Shown piece by piece: positions 1 to 10,815 of a stretch of DNA of 64,000 nucleotides (position 1 is its first letter; the number at the start of each line of letters is the position of its first letter). The notes below the pieces were generated by a model. That model had not been told where the DNA came from. It did no database searches and worked only from the letters and a program-made list of their open reading frames with translations. The position numbers and the translations under genes were made by a program. The DNA is from Adiantum capillus-veneris. Its lineage: Eukaryota; Streptophyta; Polypodiopsida; Polypodiales; Pteridaceae. The stretch lies in contig CM043956.1 in the NCBI GenBank assembly GCA_014529385.2, positions 62,883,120 through 62,947,119 of the forward strand, given 5' to 3'.

Positions 1-29
1 TCCATTATCTCTACCCAACTTTCTTTCTT

Positions 30-220
30 TTAAACATATAATATATTCCAAGCGTGTGTAGCACTTACATTAGAATAAGGCAGCGGGGGGGGGGGGGGGG
101 GGGGGAGATAAGATGGTTAAGTGGTTGTTGGTTAGATTTGGGTCTAACCAACAACCACTAAAGGAACCCCCCCCCCACAAAGTAAGTGCCATGCATGCTT
201 GGAATATATTATATGTTTAA
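30..220. repeat. Foldback (hairpin) repeat, MITE-like
   Basis: The two ends are inverted copies of each other: AAACATATAATATATTCCAA at 32-51 pairs with its reverse complement ending near 218. The arms stay complementary inward through a GTAAGTGC/GCACTTAC stretch, a G-run facing a C-run, and a perfect inner stem (GTGGTTGTTGGTTAGA against TCTAACCAACAACCAC) around a short loop near 140. The whole segment can fold as one long stem-loop. TTAA lies at each edge and could be a target duplication or part of the arm. There is no coding content. A foldback MITE is the simplest reading; the long stem could also yield small RNAs if transcribed. Confidence 0.7.
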
Positions 221-575
221 GTTTATCCCATCTATCTTTGATCTCCTCTACCATATTGCAATCCTTTGCCAACATAATAGGACCTTGGTAGGCAAGTACC
301 TATGTTTAACACTAAGACCTGTAGGTTAGAGAGGAGTGTACATATTGACTATAGTGTTGACCCAATGTCTCTACTGACTAGTTTTGGCCTTCAGAACATG
401 ATTTGAAAATGAGGATAAAATTTGAATAGGTACATTTCTTTGCCTCTATTATGGTTACTGTACAACCGGTCATACTATTCCTCCTTTTCCTCTTGTATGG
501 TTAGTGTAGTACCGGTCATACTGCAAACCTATCCTCTTGAAATGAACAAAAATCATTACCTCTTATTTTCAGCTT
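221..575. other. Unassigned sequence
   Basis: No coding frame or known element is visible here. A short phrase with 'accggtcatact' recurs at about 466 and 511, which suggests a small local duplication. Confidence 0.4.
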
Positions 576-775
576 TGTTACCATGTATATGGTAGTGATG
601 TGTGTGAACACACATTTCCCTCTCTAGAAGGTCTTTTTAACCCCGTGATTTGTATATACACCCATCACTCTAGGGCTATCTTATCTTGTATTTACACACC
701 AAGTAATACATTCTTTGTAGTGTGCCTTGAACTTCTTCTCTATATCCAAGTCATGTGTACATTCTTGCAACAACA
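576..775 (+). repeat. 5' LTR of Copia A copy 1
   Basis: It starts TGTTACCATG and ends CAACA, the same limits as the LTRs of copies 2 and 3. Shared landmarks are the GGTAGTGATGTGTGTGAACA block and the CATCACTCTAGGGCTATC block. It is clearly diverged from the other copies, so it is older. Confidence 0.85.
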
Positions 776-776
776 A

Positions 777-790
777 TTGGTATCAGAGCA
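777..790 (+). other. Primer-binding site, initiator tRNA-Met type
   Basis: TTGGTATCAGAGCA lies one base after the LTR end. This is the usual plant Copia primer site for minus-strand DNA synthesis. Confidence 0.85.
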
Positions 791-1157
791 GGTTGCATCC
801 CCCCAGGCATAGTCTCCAACATTGTTGGCTCCCCTCTAGTCACTTTCTCCTATTTTGGTGAGTGTTAGCGGATTGATAAATACTTTTGGATAGCTCAAAG
901 AGCTTGATGTGCTTAAAAAATTTTGTCGCGCTCATTTTGGCCTTCGTTTCCACTACTACAAGTATTGTGCAAGCAATTTTGTCCTTTTGTGCAAAATTTC
1001 TTCCACTACAATTTTTTTCATAATAGGTCTTCAACAGTATTCTGTGCTTTGTACTATATAGCAAGTGTAGTTTCCCTTCATATCTACTCAGTTTGGACAG
1101 TTTTCACATCAAGTTTAGTATTTCACTACCATAGATGAGAGCAATGATGTTTTCAAA

Positions 1158-3720
1158 ATGTTGTCTCTATTGATGACAAAATTGGATGGAGACAACTATC
1201 CATTGTGGGGTTACATGATGCAACATGTACTTGTTTCCAACAGTGTATGGAACATGGTTAAAGGTTTTGATGTACACCCAAGTTTTGTAGATTCAGGCTC
1301 TGTGGAGGATGTTATAAATTCTAACAATTTTGCTCTTAGTGCTAGTATTGCTTTACCTACAAACCAAATAGGTTCGTTGGGATATTATAGATGCATAGGT
1401 ACATGTATTAATTTCACTATCTGTCAAGCGCACCATTACTCCTCACATTTGTCGTTCATCTAAAATATTAAAATAGGATTGGGACATTCTAGATGCATCA
1501 TATGCATGCCACAATGAGACAAAAATATCATTTCTGTGCAAATAACTAAAATTAAGGGTGCTTCACGACGAGGAAGATGAAATGGACATTTTTCTTGCTA
1601 AAATGAAATATGTCGGTGAGAAACTCATTGTTGCAAGTAAAGTCATTCATAACCATCCATTCATGTAGATTGTCATGGATGCATTACCAAATTTGTACTA
1701 GACCTTTGCTTCTACTTTGAGGCTCATTGCATAGGGCAATGATAATGCTTTTAAGTTGGATGGCTTGGTCACTTTGTTGTTACAAGAGGCTATGTCAAGA
1801 CAAAAACAGGGCTAAGCAACACACTGGTGATTAGGATTTTGTTGTTTAGAAAAAGAAGAGGTGGAAATAACAATACTGCTACTTTTAATGTTCCTTCTTC
1901 AGGTAGAAAACCATATGTGGCAAATGCCTCCCATAACAACAATGCATATGGTAAATCTATCGAAAGAGATTTTTTTTTTTGATGCACCTATTGCAGAGCT
2001 ACTAATCATGTGAAAAGAAATTTCCTAAGCTAAGGGCTAAAGAGGCACATACGAAAAAAAGTGAATCATCTTGAAATGTAGCCATTGAAAATCTGAAAAT
2101 TTTGTTGTTGATGCAGAATGGACTTTTAGTGTGTATTGTTAATATGACCCTTTTGTCTATGTTGTGATGCATGGTTGAGGGTGTAGATTCACATTTGTGA
2201 TATTTTGATAGTGATGCTACAAAGCACATTATATCTCTTTGTGCCTTGTTCACTTGTCTTTATATTGTCCCCAAAGGGAATTCTATCACTTATGCTAGCG
2301 ATGCCTCTTATCCACTCCAAGGAGTAGGAAAGATTGTACTCACTATGATTAATAGTAGTTTATTCACACTTTTTGATGTAATTTTTGTGCTTGGGATCAA
2401 GAAGATTATGTAATCTATTTTTGCATTAGCAAGACTTGTTCTTGTTGTAAAGTTTGTGGATGACAAGTGTACTATTTATGATCTTAGTTTAGGTGATATT
2501 ATTGTGGCATCAAGTACCTTGTCTCGTGGACTATACAAGTTCAATTCTTATGACAAGTGTGTAGAAAACTTTGCAAACGCAGTTACAAATTCTAAGGTAT
2601 TTTTGATGTTAAACTTTGGCATGCGCATTTTGGGCATCTAAATTTTGCCAGTTTGATGCATTTGCAAAAATCTAATATGGTTGCCTTATTGCTCCCATTG
2701 GAGGCACCATCTAAGCATGCTTGAAAAGGATGTATTTTGGGGAAAATGCAGCGTTCTAGGTTTTCAAAAGATGGTTAAGTGTAGGCTACTTGCAAGTTCT
2801 AACTTGTACACAATGATGTTTGCGGCCCGATGCACACTCCTTTTATTAATAATTTGTACTTAGTGACTTTCATTGATGTTTACTCACGACATACATAGGT
2901 ATATCTACTTAAGGCTAAGTCTAAAGTATTTATGTGCTTCAAATGTTTTTGATGTTAACTAAAAGGTAATAAATTGTATTGTGGGCACCCTCCATTCCGA
3001 TCGAAGGAGGAAGTATATGCCAAAAGAATTTGATGCAGTTTTTGATGGTTTTGAGATAAAACACCAACGTACATTGCCATAGACACCTCAACAAAATGGT
3101 GATGTTACCCATTACAAGATAGTTATTGTGGTTTCCTCATTTATGTATGCATTTACAAGGCTAGATATTTAGTTTGAAGTTTAACAATCGACCGAATTTA
3201 TGCATAGCCTAGGGTCTAAGCATTGGCACATAGTTAAGAGGATCTTTCACTACTTCAGTGCCACTATACATCTTATCCCAAGGGCAGTCATTGCCCCCGT
3301 ATTTACATGCATTTTCTAACTTGGATTGGGATGTTTGTTGTTACACACTAGTGTCCACGAGTAGTTTTTGCTTCATGCTTGATAGATAATGCATATCTTG
3401 GTTGAGCAAGAAGCAACCTACTATGGCAGCTTCTAATTGTGAGGATGACTATAGGGCAGCCTTCATAGGTACGATTGAGTGTGTGTGGCTCACATGCCTT
3501 ACAAATAATTTGGGACTTGGGATAGGAAGGCAACAATCTCACCTTCATTGATAGTCAGAGTGCATTGGTGGTTGCCAGGAACCCAATCTTTCATGCTTAC
3601 ACAAAGCACATTGAGGTGCATTATCACTATGTCAAGGAGAGACTCTCAGTTGGAGGGATCAGCTTGGATTATGTGTCAACACATGACAACCTTGCAAATC
3701 TATTCACAAAGACATTGCCT
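1158..3720 (+). pseudogene. Gag-Pol remnant of Copia A copy 1
   Basis: Gag starts with a recognisable segment (KLDGDNYPLWGYMMQHVLVS, about 1186-1245) that matches the equivalent part of copy 2. Later fragments are a degenerate zinc knuckle near 1985-2030, the pre-integrase linker (2456-2640), integrase pieces (2680-3105) and an RNase H end (3540-3720, matching the HIEVHYHYV motif). At about 3105 the integrase text, just past the 'CCTCAACAAAATGG' motif, jumps to the late RT segment followed by 'CATAGCCTAGGGTCTAAGCA'. About 1.6 kb present in copy 2 is therefore gone. Stops occur throughout. It is a dead polyprotein gene of a Ty1/Copia element. Confidence 0.8.
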
Positions 3721-3722
3721 CA

Positions 3723-3786
3723 TGTGCCTCAAGCTTCTTCTCTATCTCCAAGATATGTGTGCATTCTTGCAACCCTAACTCCAACA
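3723..3786 (+). repeat. Truncated 3' LTR of Copia A copy 1
   Basis: Only the last third of the LTR remains, ending AACCCTAACTCCAACA as in copy 2. It directly follows the RNase H end, so the last part of pol, the purine tract and most of the LTR were removed by one deletion. Confidence 0.75.
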
Positions 3787-4428
3787 AAATCCTATAGAGA
3801 GATAAAATGAATTGTCATTGACATATCTTGCATCCATTGTTTTATATGATAAATCTAACTAGATCAATTAGAAAATTTCAATCACAAAAAATCTTTAAGA
3901 TTTGAACTCTTTTTTTACTTGTGTTTGTAGGCTTGGCTAATACCATAGAGGCCCTTGTTGGATAATTGTTCTTTTCTTTCTTCGTTTTACTTTTGGAAGT
4001 GGCAAAAGAAGGTAGAGACTCCTCTCAATTGTAGCCATGGAAGCATTTGCTAGCTATTTTGGGGTGTTCACCAAAGTGTGCTTCATTTTAGAGTCTTCCC
4101 TCTCAAGATCTTATTGAAAGAAATTTTTTGTAGAAGGGATAGACTTCACAAAATCATCACATCCATCTTGAGCCGTATATATGCTAAAGGTTCAAATGAC
4201 AGTAGAAGGGCTTGGGGACTCTCTATGGATCCATGTTGTCTAGATAGGTACATTGGTTGGGAATTTTTGTTGAGGAGGGAACTAAGTGGGTAGGATTTCT
4301 TCATTCTCTTTCTCAGATTCTTCGTCTTGAGAAGTAGTTAATCCCAAGTTGGCTTCCTGTGCTTGAGGGGACAAAGGATCAAATACATCCACCAATAAAG
4401 CACTGTATCTGTTGACATGTCTTGAGGG
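3787..4428. other. Unassigned sequence between two Copia elements
   Basis: No supported gene is seen. A 71-codon open frame at 4078-4293 has no recognisable motif. The last five bases (GAGGG, 4424-4428) are the left target duplication of the next element. Confidence 0.5.
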
Positions 4429-4635
4429 TGTTACCATATACATGTGGTAGTGATGTGTGTGAACACACTAGGACCGCTGGGGCATTTTTTCCCTTGAGCA
4501 TTGTATATACGCCCATCACTCTAGGGCTATCTATCTTTCCATTGCATACTAAGTAACACACTCTCTATTGTGTGCCTTGAGCTTCCTTCATCTTCTTCAA
4601 GTTGTGTGCGATTCTCTGCAACCCTAATTCCAACA
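4429..4635 (+). repeat. 5' LTR of Copia A copy 2
   Basis: It is 207 bp and runs TGTTACC to CCAACA. Relative to the 228-bp 3' LTR it lacks about 21 bp between two copies of TTTTTTCCC, a pattern expected from slippage or recombination between short direct repeats. Confidence 0.92.
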
Positions 4636-4636
4636 A

Positions 4637-4650
4637 TTGGTATCAGAGCA
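4637..4650 (+). other. Primer-binding site, initiator tRNA-Met type
   Basis: TTGGTATCAGAGCA follows the 5' LTR after one base. Confidence 0.9.
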
Positions 4651-4996
4651 GGTTGCATCCTCCCGGGCTTAGTTGCCAGCTGCTCCAGCATACGCCTGCT
4701 CACTTTCTCCAATTTCAGTGAGCTTTAGCGAGCGTTCGCAGGTCGACAAATATTTCAGAAATGCTCGTAGAGCATAGTCTGCTCAGATTTTTGATTCGGG
4801 CTCATTTCAACCTCCGTTTCCACTATAGGCAGTACTACACATGCTATTTTGTCATTTTTTGCAGAATTTTTGTCAGTGCCGTTTTTTGTATAACAGGTGC
4901 CTCATAGTGTTCTACGGTTTGTGATATAGCACGTGTTGTTCCTGCTCCATTTTCTCCTATTTTTGGGCAGTTTTCACATCAGGTGCAGCATTTACC

Positions 4997-5910
4997 ATGG
5001 CTGACAACAACACAAATGTGCTCAAGATGTTTCCTGTCAGGACAGGTTGGATGGGGACAACTACCCTATGTGGGCTTATATGATGCAACATGTTCTTGTG
5101 TCAAAGGGCGTCTAGAACATTGTGCAGGGCATTGATGTACGTCCTGGTCCTGAGGATGTAGGCGATGTTGAGGATGTTGCAGGTCTTGCTGCAAGGATTG
5201 CTGCTATTAGAGTTGTTTTGCCTACGGCAGAACAAGCTCGTTGGGATGTAAAGGATGCGCAGGCTCATGCATTGATTGCGTTGTCTGTGAAGCACACAAT
5301 TGTTCCTCACATTTGTTCAGCAAAATCTGCAAAACAGGCTTGGGATATTTTAGTAGGTCTTTATGCAAGCCGCAATGAGGCTAAAATTGCTTTGTTGAGT
5401 AAAGAGCTGGAGTTGAAGATTATGCATGAGGAAGATGATATAGACATTTTCCTTGCTAGTGTCAAGAATATCAATGAGCAACTTATTTCTGTAGGTGAAG
5501 TCATTTCAGACAGTTCCCTTGTGTAGATTGTTCTTGATGCCTTACCAGATTCTTACCAGACCTTTGCTAGTACTTGGAGACTTATGACCCAAGGAAATCC
5601 AGAAGTTGTCAAGTTTGATGCATTATGCACATTGTTGTTGCAAGAGTCACTTTCCAGAAAAAACAGGACTAGACAGCGTGCAGTTGAGCAGGCTTTTATT
5701 GCTTCTCAAAGAAAGGGTGGTAGCAGCAATGCAGCCACTTCTTATGGTTCTGCTGCGAGTGGCAAAACTTATGTTCCCAATGCTTCTGCTGGCAACACTT
5801 AGTCTGGCAACTCTGGTGATAAGGGCAAAAAGAAAATGCGTTGCCATTATTGTAAAGCTAATGATCACTTAATCAAGTCATGTCCTAAGTTGAAGGCCAA
5901 AGAGGCTAAG
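4997..5910 (+). pseudogene. Gag of Copia A copy 2
   Basis: The likely start is ATG 4997 (MADNNTNVLKM). A frameshift near 5035 moves the text to the frame that carries DGDNYPMWAYMMQHVLVS. A TAG at about 5113 stands where copy 1 has Trp, and further stops lie at 5524 and 5800. The Gag body continues as MQGIDVRPGPEDVGDVEDV and KIALLSKELELKIMHEEDD, typical of the Copia UBN2-type Gag. Near 5840 it ends in a CCHC zinc knuckle (CHYCKANDHLIKSC) that would bind the element's RNA. Non-functional as written. Confidence 0.85.
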
Positions 5911-7600
5911 AAGAAAGAGGGTGGTTCCACTGCAAATGCTGGTTCCACTACAAATGCAGCCATTGTTGAGTCTTTTGTAAAAGGAGACTGTAATGCTCAT
6001 GTTGATGCAGAATGGGCTTTTAGTGCAGAGTGCACTTACAATCCTGTTGTCCATGATGCAGGCTTGTTAGTTGCTGCAGATTCACATGTGTGGTATTTCG
6101 ACAGTGGTGCTACAAAGCACATTACCTCACATCGTGAATTGTTCACCTCTCTCGAGTGTGTCCCTCATGGGAATTCAGTCACTTGTGCCAACAATGCCTC
6201 TTATCCGGTTCAGGAGTTGTGCTTACTGCTGCAAATGGTAGTACCTTCACACTTGTTGATGCACTTTATGTACCTGGGATCAAGAAGAATCTCTTGTCTG
6301 TATCCGCACTTGCTAGAGTTGGACTTGTACTCAAATTTGTGGATGACAGATGTACAGTTCATGATCTCAGTTTTGGTGATGAAATTGTTGCATCTGGCCT
6401 TTTGTGCTGTGGGCTGTATAAGCTCACTTTTTATGACAAGTGTGGAATTTTTTTTGCAAATGTTGTTACAGATTCAAGGGCTATTTCAGATGCAAAACTT
6501 TGGCATGCACGTTTTAATCATCTAAATTTTGCCAGTTTGCTGCGTTTGCAGAAATTTGATATGGTTTCTTCTTTGCCGCCTCTTGAAGCACCTGTCAAAC
6601 ATGTTTGTGAAGGCTGTATTTTGGGTAAGATGCAGCGTTCTAAGTTACTAAAGGATGGTTCAGTTCGGGCCACATGCAGGTTGCAGCTTGTGCATATTGA
6701 TGTTTGTGGGCCCATGCAAACTCCGTCCTTGGGCAATTACCTTTACTTCGTGATGTTCATTGATGATTACTCCAGGCATACATGGGTATTTCCACTTAAA
6801 GCGAAGTCCGAAGTTTTTATGTGCTTCAAACAATTTCTGGCTATGGCTGAAAATGTCTCGAAATGTACTATGGGCACCCTCCATTCCGATCGAGGGGGGG
6901 AGTATATGTCTCATGAATTCAATGCATTTCTGGTTAGTCGTGGGATAAAACACCAATGTACAGTGCCTTATACACCTCAGCAAAATGGTGTTGCTGAGAG
7001 GAAAAACAGGTCACTGACGGAAATGGCACGATGTATGGTCAAAAGTCAAGCTTTGCCGCATTCTTTTTGGCTTGAGGCCATCATGTGTGCCACTTATATA
7101 CTTAACAGGTGTCCTACAAAAGCTTTGCAGTCTATTACTCCATATAAAGCATGGCATGATATAAAGCCTTCTATTGAGCACATGCGTGTTTTTGGCTATT
7201 TGGCATATGCTATGGTGCCTCAAACACAGCGCAGAAAATTGGATGATAAGGCTGTCAAATGTATTTTTGTTGGTTATAGTGCTGAAAGCAAAGGTTACAG
7301 ATTATATCATCCACAAACAAAGCGTTTTCTGGTTTCACGGGATGTAGTGTTTGTGGAAGATTCTGTTCAGCCCCTGTCATGTACTAGAGATAGTAATGTA
7401 AGCTCACAGGACATTTATGACACTTTGTTGCCTCTTTTCAGTGGTGGAAATAAAAATGTAAGTTCCAATGAGGCAAATGTACATCCTATGGGGGTTTTTG
7501 AAAATGTTACAGATAAGCCTATTACTGATGCAGATGTACATGATGTACTTGATGAGGAAAGGGCTGAAAATGAGCAGGCTAGAGGTATGCCAAAATGGCT
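5911..7600 (+). pseudogene. Protease and integrase of Copia A copy 2
   Basis: The protease active site is WYFDSGATKHITSH near 6092. A frameshift near 6210 separates it from the long frame that follows. That frame holds the pre-integrase zinc-binding segment (LWHARFNHLNF and later CEGCILGK) and the integrase core. Its catalytic residues are D in IDVCGPM, D in HSDRGGEY and E in NGVAERKNR, so the DDE triad is kept. This part of the protein would cut target DNA and join the element cDNA. Apart from the frameshift the region reads cleanly. Confidence 0.88.
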
Positions 7601-9265
7601 GGTGCACACTTTGCGTGACAGTAAATTGGATGCACCTTTGTCTAGTCGTACTCGTTCAGGCTCTCGCCATGCATCTTATGCATCAAATCGTTATGCTTTG
7701 GCTGTGTCTAGCTTACATGATGTCGAGGAGCCTCTATCTTTTGATGAAGCACAGAATTCAAAAAATTGGATGGCTGCCATGCAATCAGATTATGATGCAC
7801 TTATAGAAAATGACACATGGAATTTATGTGATTTGCCTCCTGGCAAAAAGGCCATTGGTACGAAGTGGGTTTACAAGTTGAAACGCAAGACGGATGGTGA
7901 GATCGATCACCATAAGGCTCGACTTATTGCAAAGGGTTATGCACAACAAAAAGGCATAGATTATGAAGAGACTTTTGCTCACCACTTGTCGTATGACTAC
8001 TGTGTGTTTTCTATGTGCATTGACAGCTCATTTTGGTTGGGATGTACATCAATCAGACATTGTTAGTGCTTTCTTTAATGGTGATATATTTGAGGAAGTT
8101 TATGTATTCCAGCCTCGCGGTTTTGTCATAAAAGGACAAGAGGACAAAGTGTGCAGATGTAAGAAGGCTTTGTATGGGTTGAAGCAATCTCCTTGTGCTT
8201 GATATGAGAAAGCTGACACTCATTTGGTTAAACGAGGCTTTCGTAACAGTCCAACAAAAAGCACATAGTATGTAAAGTGTGAGGGTGATGTACTTCTCAT
8301 GGTGGTTCTTTATGTCGATGATTTGCTGATCACTGGACCAAATGAGAGACATATTGCTGAATTTAAGGCTGATTTGAATGCTACTTTCAAGATGAAAGAT
8401 TTGGGGCTGTTGCATCATTACTTGGGTATACAGTTTAAGCAGTGTGATGGTGGTATTGCCTTGTGCCAAAAAAGTTACATAGAGACATTGCTATCTAAGT
8501 TTGGACTTGAGGATTGCAAACCTATTGCCACTCCCACGGAAACAGGTTTGAAGTTGAGTCTACATGATGCTGGCCATCCTGCTGATGTCACTCTTTACCA
8601 AACTGCTGTTGGCTGCCTCATTTATGTATGCAACACGAGGCCATATATTCAATTTGCAGTCTCACAGGTCAGCAGATTCATGCATAGCCCAGGGTCTAAG
8701 CATTGGCAGGCTGTCAAGAGGATTTTCCGCTACCTTAGTGGCACTTTACACCTTGGCTTGTTTTATCCCAAGGGGGGATCGTTGCCGCCAGACTTACATG
8801 CTTTTTCGGACTCAGATTGGGCTGGTTGTTTTGACAAACGAGTGTCCGCAAGTGTTTTTTGTTTCATGCTTGGCAGTTCATGTATATCATGGTTGAGCAA
8901 GAAGCAACCTACTAGCCACTTTGAGTTGTGAGGCTGAGTACATGAAAGTCTTCACAGCTACGGTTGAGTGTGTATGGCTTAGATGCCTTATGGTTGATTT
9001 GGGTGTTGGACAGGACACTGCCAACACTATCTACATTGATAGTCAGAGCGCACTGGCAGTTGCGAGGAACCCAGTTTTTCATGCTTGCACAAAGCACATT
9101 GAGGTGCATTACCACTATGTCAGGGAGAGGTTCTCAGCAGGAGAGATCAACTTGTCTTATGTGCCAACACAGGACAACCTTGCATATCTTTTCACAAAGG
9201 CATTGTCTCGTGAGAAGCTTGAAGCCTTCCGCAAAGCTTTGGGCTTACTCCCCTTTGTGGATTGA
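7601..9265 (+). pseudogene. Reverse transcriptase and RNase H of Copia A copy 2
   Basis: The RT begins near 7740 (WMAAMQSDYDALIENDTW) and carries GWDVHQSDIVSAFFNGD and the catalytic YVDDLL (near 8311). A frameshift near 7980 changes frame, and stops lie at about 8200 and 8266. RNase H follows with DSDWAGCFDKR, CEAEY and DSQSAL. A small deletion near 8915 shifts the frame again, and the protein ends with LGLLPFVD and TGA at 9263-9265. These defects make the pol non-coding as a single protein, though all catalytic motifs are still recognisable. Confidence 0.88.
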
Positions 9266-9330
9266 TCATGTCCTCAGGGTATGGCACTTCCCTTTACTCA
9301 TGTGTCATCTCTCGTTCACCGCATCACTCC

Positions 9331-9340
9331 AGGGGAGATT
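9331..9340 (+). other. Polypurine tract
   Basis: AGGGGAGATT sits directly before the 3' LTR and is the expected plus-strand primer. Confidence 0.8.
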
Positions 9341-9568
9341 TGTTACCATATACATGTGGTAGTGATGTGTGTGAACACACTAGGACCGTCGGGGCATTTT
9401 TTCCCTCTTTAGGAGGTTTTTTTCCCGTGAGCATTGTATATACGTCCATCACTCTAGGGCTATCTATCTTTCCATTGCATACTAAGTAACACACTCTATA
9501 TTGTGTGCCTTGAGCTTCCTTCGTCTTCTCCAAGCTGTGTGCGATTCTCTGCAACCCTAACTCCAACA
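9341..9568 (+). repeat. 3' LTR of Copia A copy 2
   Basis: It is 228 bp, TGTTACC to CCAACA, followed by the right target duplication GAGGG at 9569-9573. It keeps the 21 bp missing from the 5' LTR and closely matches the LTR at 60883-61109. Confidence 0.93.
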
Positions 9569-9573
9569 GAGGG

Positions 9574-10530
9574 TTGTTGCTTAAGCACTTGGAGGTCTGT
9601 TCATGTTGTAGTTTTTCCTGTTTACATGTGTGAAGCCATTTTTATTTTTTGCATCACTCTCTTTCTTATTGAATTCAAAACAATCCTTTATCATGTGTCT
9701 CTGACTGCAATAGTGATAGTAGGGAGATTTTTGTATAAAAATTTTGGAGTGCTAGGTGACGCCATTAGATTTTATAATCTTTACGGTCTTGTTCCTTTGC
9801 ACCTACAATTTTCAACCAGAGGTAATACTCTCCTTGGTAGTTAGGAAAATCTACCCATGCAGGAATGTGTGTGGGCTTGGCTCCCCTCCTATGATTGAAT
9901 CCTATTCCATTTTATTTTCACCTTAGCAGTGAAGCAGCTAGACGTGGGGTTTAGTGCTTGATAGAGTCTAGAGTTGAGGGACTGGCTAGATCTATCCTTT
10001 AGGGACAAAGAGAGTGGTGAGTGAGATACTAAAAGCATTTCATTCTTCAAATATTCTTGATGCTTTGAAAGTATTGTTCTATTTTCCATTCCGAGTTTAA
10101 TTTGCACCGTTTTGTTTGTTTTTGCTCCTAGTTTAGTTTCAATACATAGGAGTAGGGTAAGTAGAAATACCACCATCAAATTGGACTAAAAGACATATTT
10201 TGGTAAAAAAATACCATAACCCTAAACATTAGGAAATTTGATGCTAGAATCCTAAAATGTGAACAAAACTTAGAAAGTTGCTGCTAAGGGCATGAGAAAA
10301 CTCATAAGAAGCAATCTAATCAATTTTATCCAATTGTGTGGTGGAACATGGATCGTGATCCATATCCCCTAGAGACAAACTGAGCCAAAACTAAGACCAT
10401 TTCATTGATACTACTTTCAAGAAACTAAAACCAAAGTTTGGGGTCAAATTGAAACCAAAATCACACTCAAACCAAGAAAATTGGAAAAATTTACTAAAAG
10501 CTAGTGAAATTGACCAAAACTTGGAGGTTT
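9574..10530. other. Unassigned sequence
   Basis: This is the continuation of the site into which Copia A copy 2 inserted. I see no supported gene, repeat array or element end. Confidence 0.45.
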
Positions 10531-10815
10531 TCAACTTTTTGTGATCCAACTCCAAAAACATTGTGAGGATGGTTGAGGGGAATTCTTTAATAATAGACCA
10601 TTTAAATCCAATATAATTGTAAGCATGGATTTCTCATCATCTATAGTAAATGAAGTAGCAGCAATTGGAAATGACTCAGGAGCAGATGTTTTAGTCTCTT
10701 TTGAAGTAGATTGGATTGTTGGAGCATTGATTTCTTGGTCCACATTACTACAAGCTTGCTCAAGCCACAAAACAATCCTTGCAAAAATTGTTAGCATTGG
10801 TACACAAGGCACCAC
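10531..10815 (-). pseudogene. FCP1/HAD-like segment (fragment)
   Basis: A 94-codon minus-strand frame ends with TIILDLNGLLLKNSPQ. ILDLNGLL matches motif I of plant FCP1/NLI-interacting, HAD-type phosphatase-like proteins, where the first Asp is the nucleophile. Nothing after it resembles the rest of that domain, and the frame stops 20 residues later. The N-terminal part has no known motif. It may be a captured exon or chance similarity. It lies in the same orientation as the SET-like remnant upstream (11357-11914), so both may come from one gene or from neighbouring captured fragments. Confidence 0.3.

Larger units (their letters stand above)
576..3786 (+). mobile_element. Copia family A, copy 1 (decayed, internally deleted)
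   Basis: This is an old relative of the elements at 4429-9568 and 60883-64000. It has a 5' LTR beginning TGTTACCATG, a primer site, a decayed gag-pol, and only the last ~64 bp of a 3' LTR. The internal region is about 2.9 kb against about 4.7 kb in copy 2, mostly because the region from the integrase core to late reverse transcriptase is missing near 3105. Many stops and frameshifts make it non-functional. No matching 5-bp target duplication is seen (AGCTT before, AAATC after), as expected for a rearranged 3' end. Confidence 0.85.
4429..9568 (+). mobile_element. Copia family A, copy 2 (full length, disabled)
   Basis: This is a complete Ty1/Copia insertion of 5140 bp. It has a 5' LTR (4429-4635), primer site, gag, protease, integrase, reverse transcriptase and RNase H in the Copia order, a purine tract and a 3' LTR (9341-9568). 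The 5-bp duplication GAGGG flanks it exactly at 4424-4428 and 9569-9573, which proves the limits. The polyprotein is broken by several frameshifts and stops, so it cannot move on its own. The two LTRs differ mainly by one 21-bp deletion in the left one. Confidence 0.95.

Noticed and set aside
79-105. Long G-run as a G-quadruplex or assembly error
   Set aside because: It faces a C-run in the foldback, so it is better explained as part of the hairpin; exact length may still be uncertain.
571-3791. Target-site duplication for Copia A copy 1
   Set aside because: AGCTT and AAATC do not match, and the 3' LTR is truncated.
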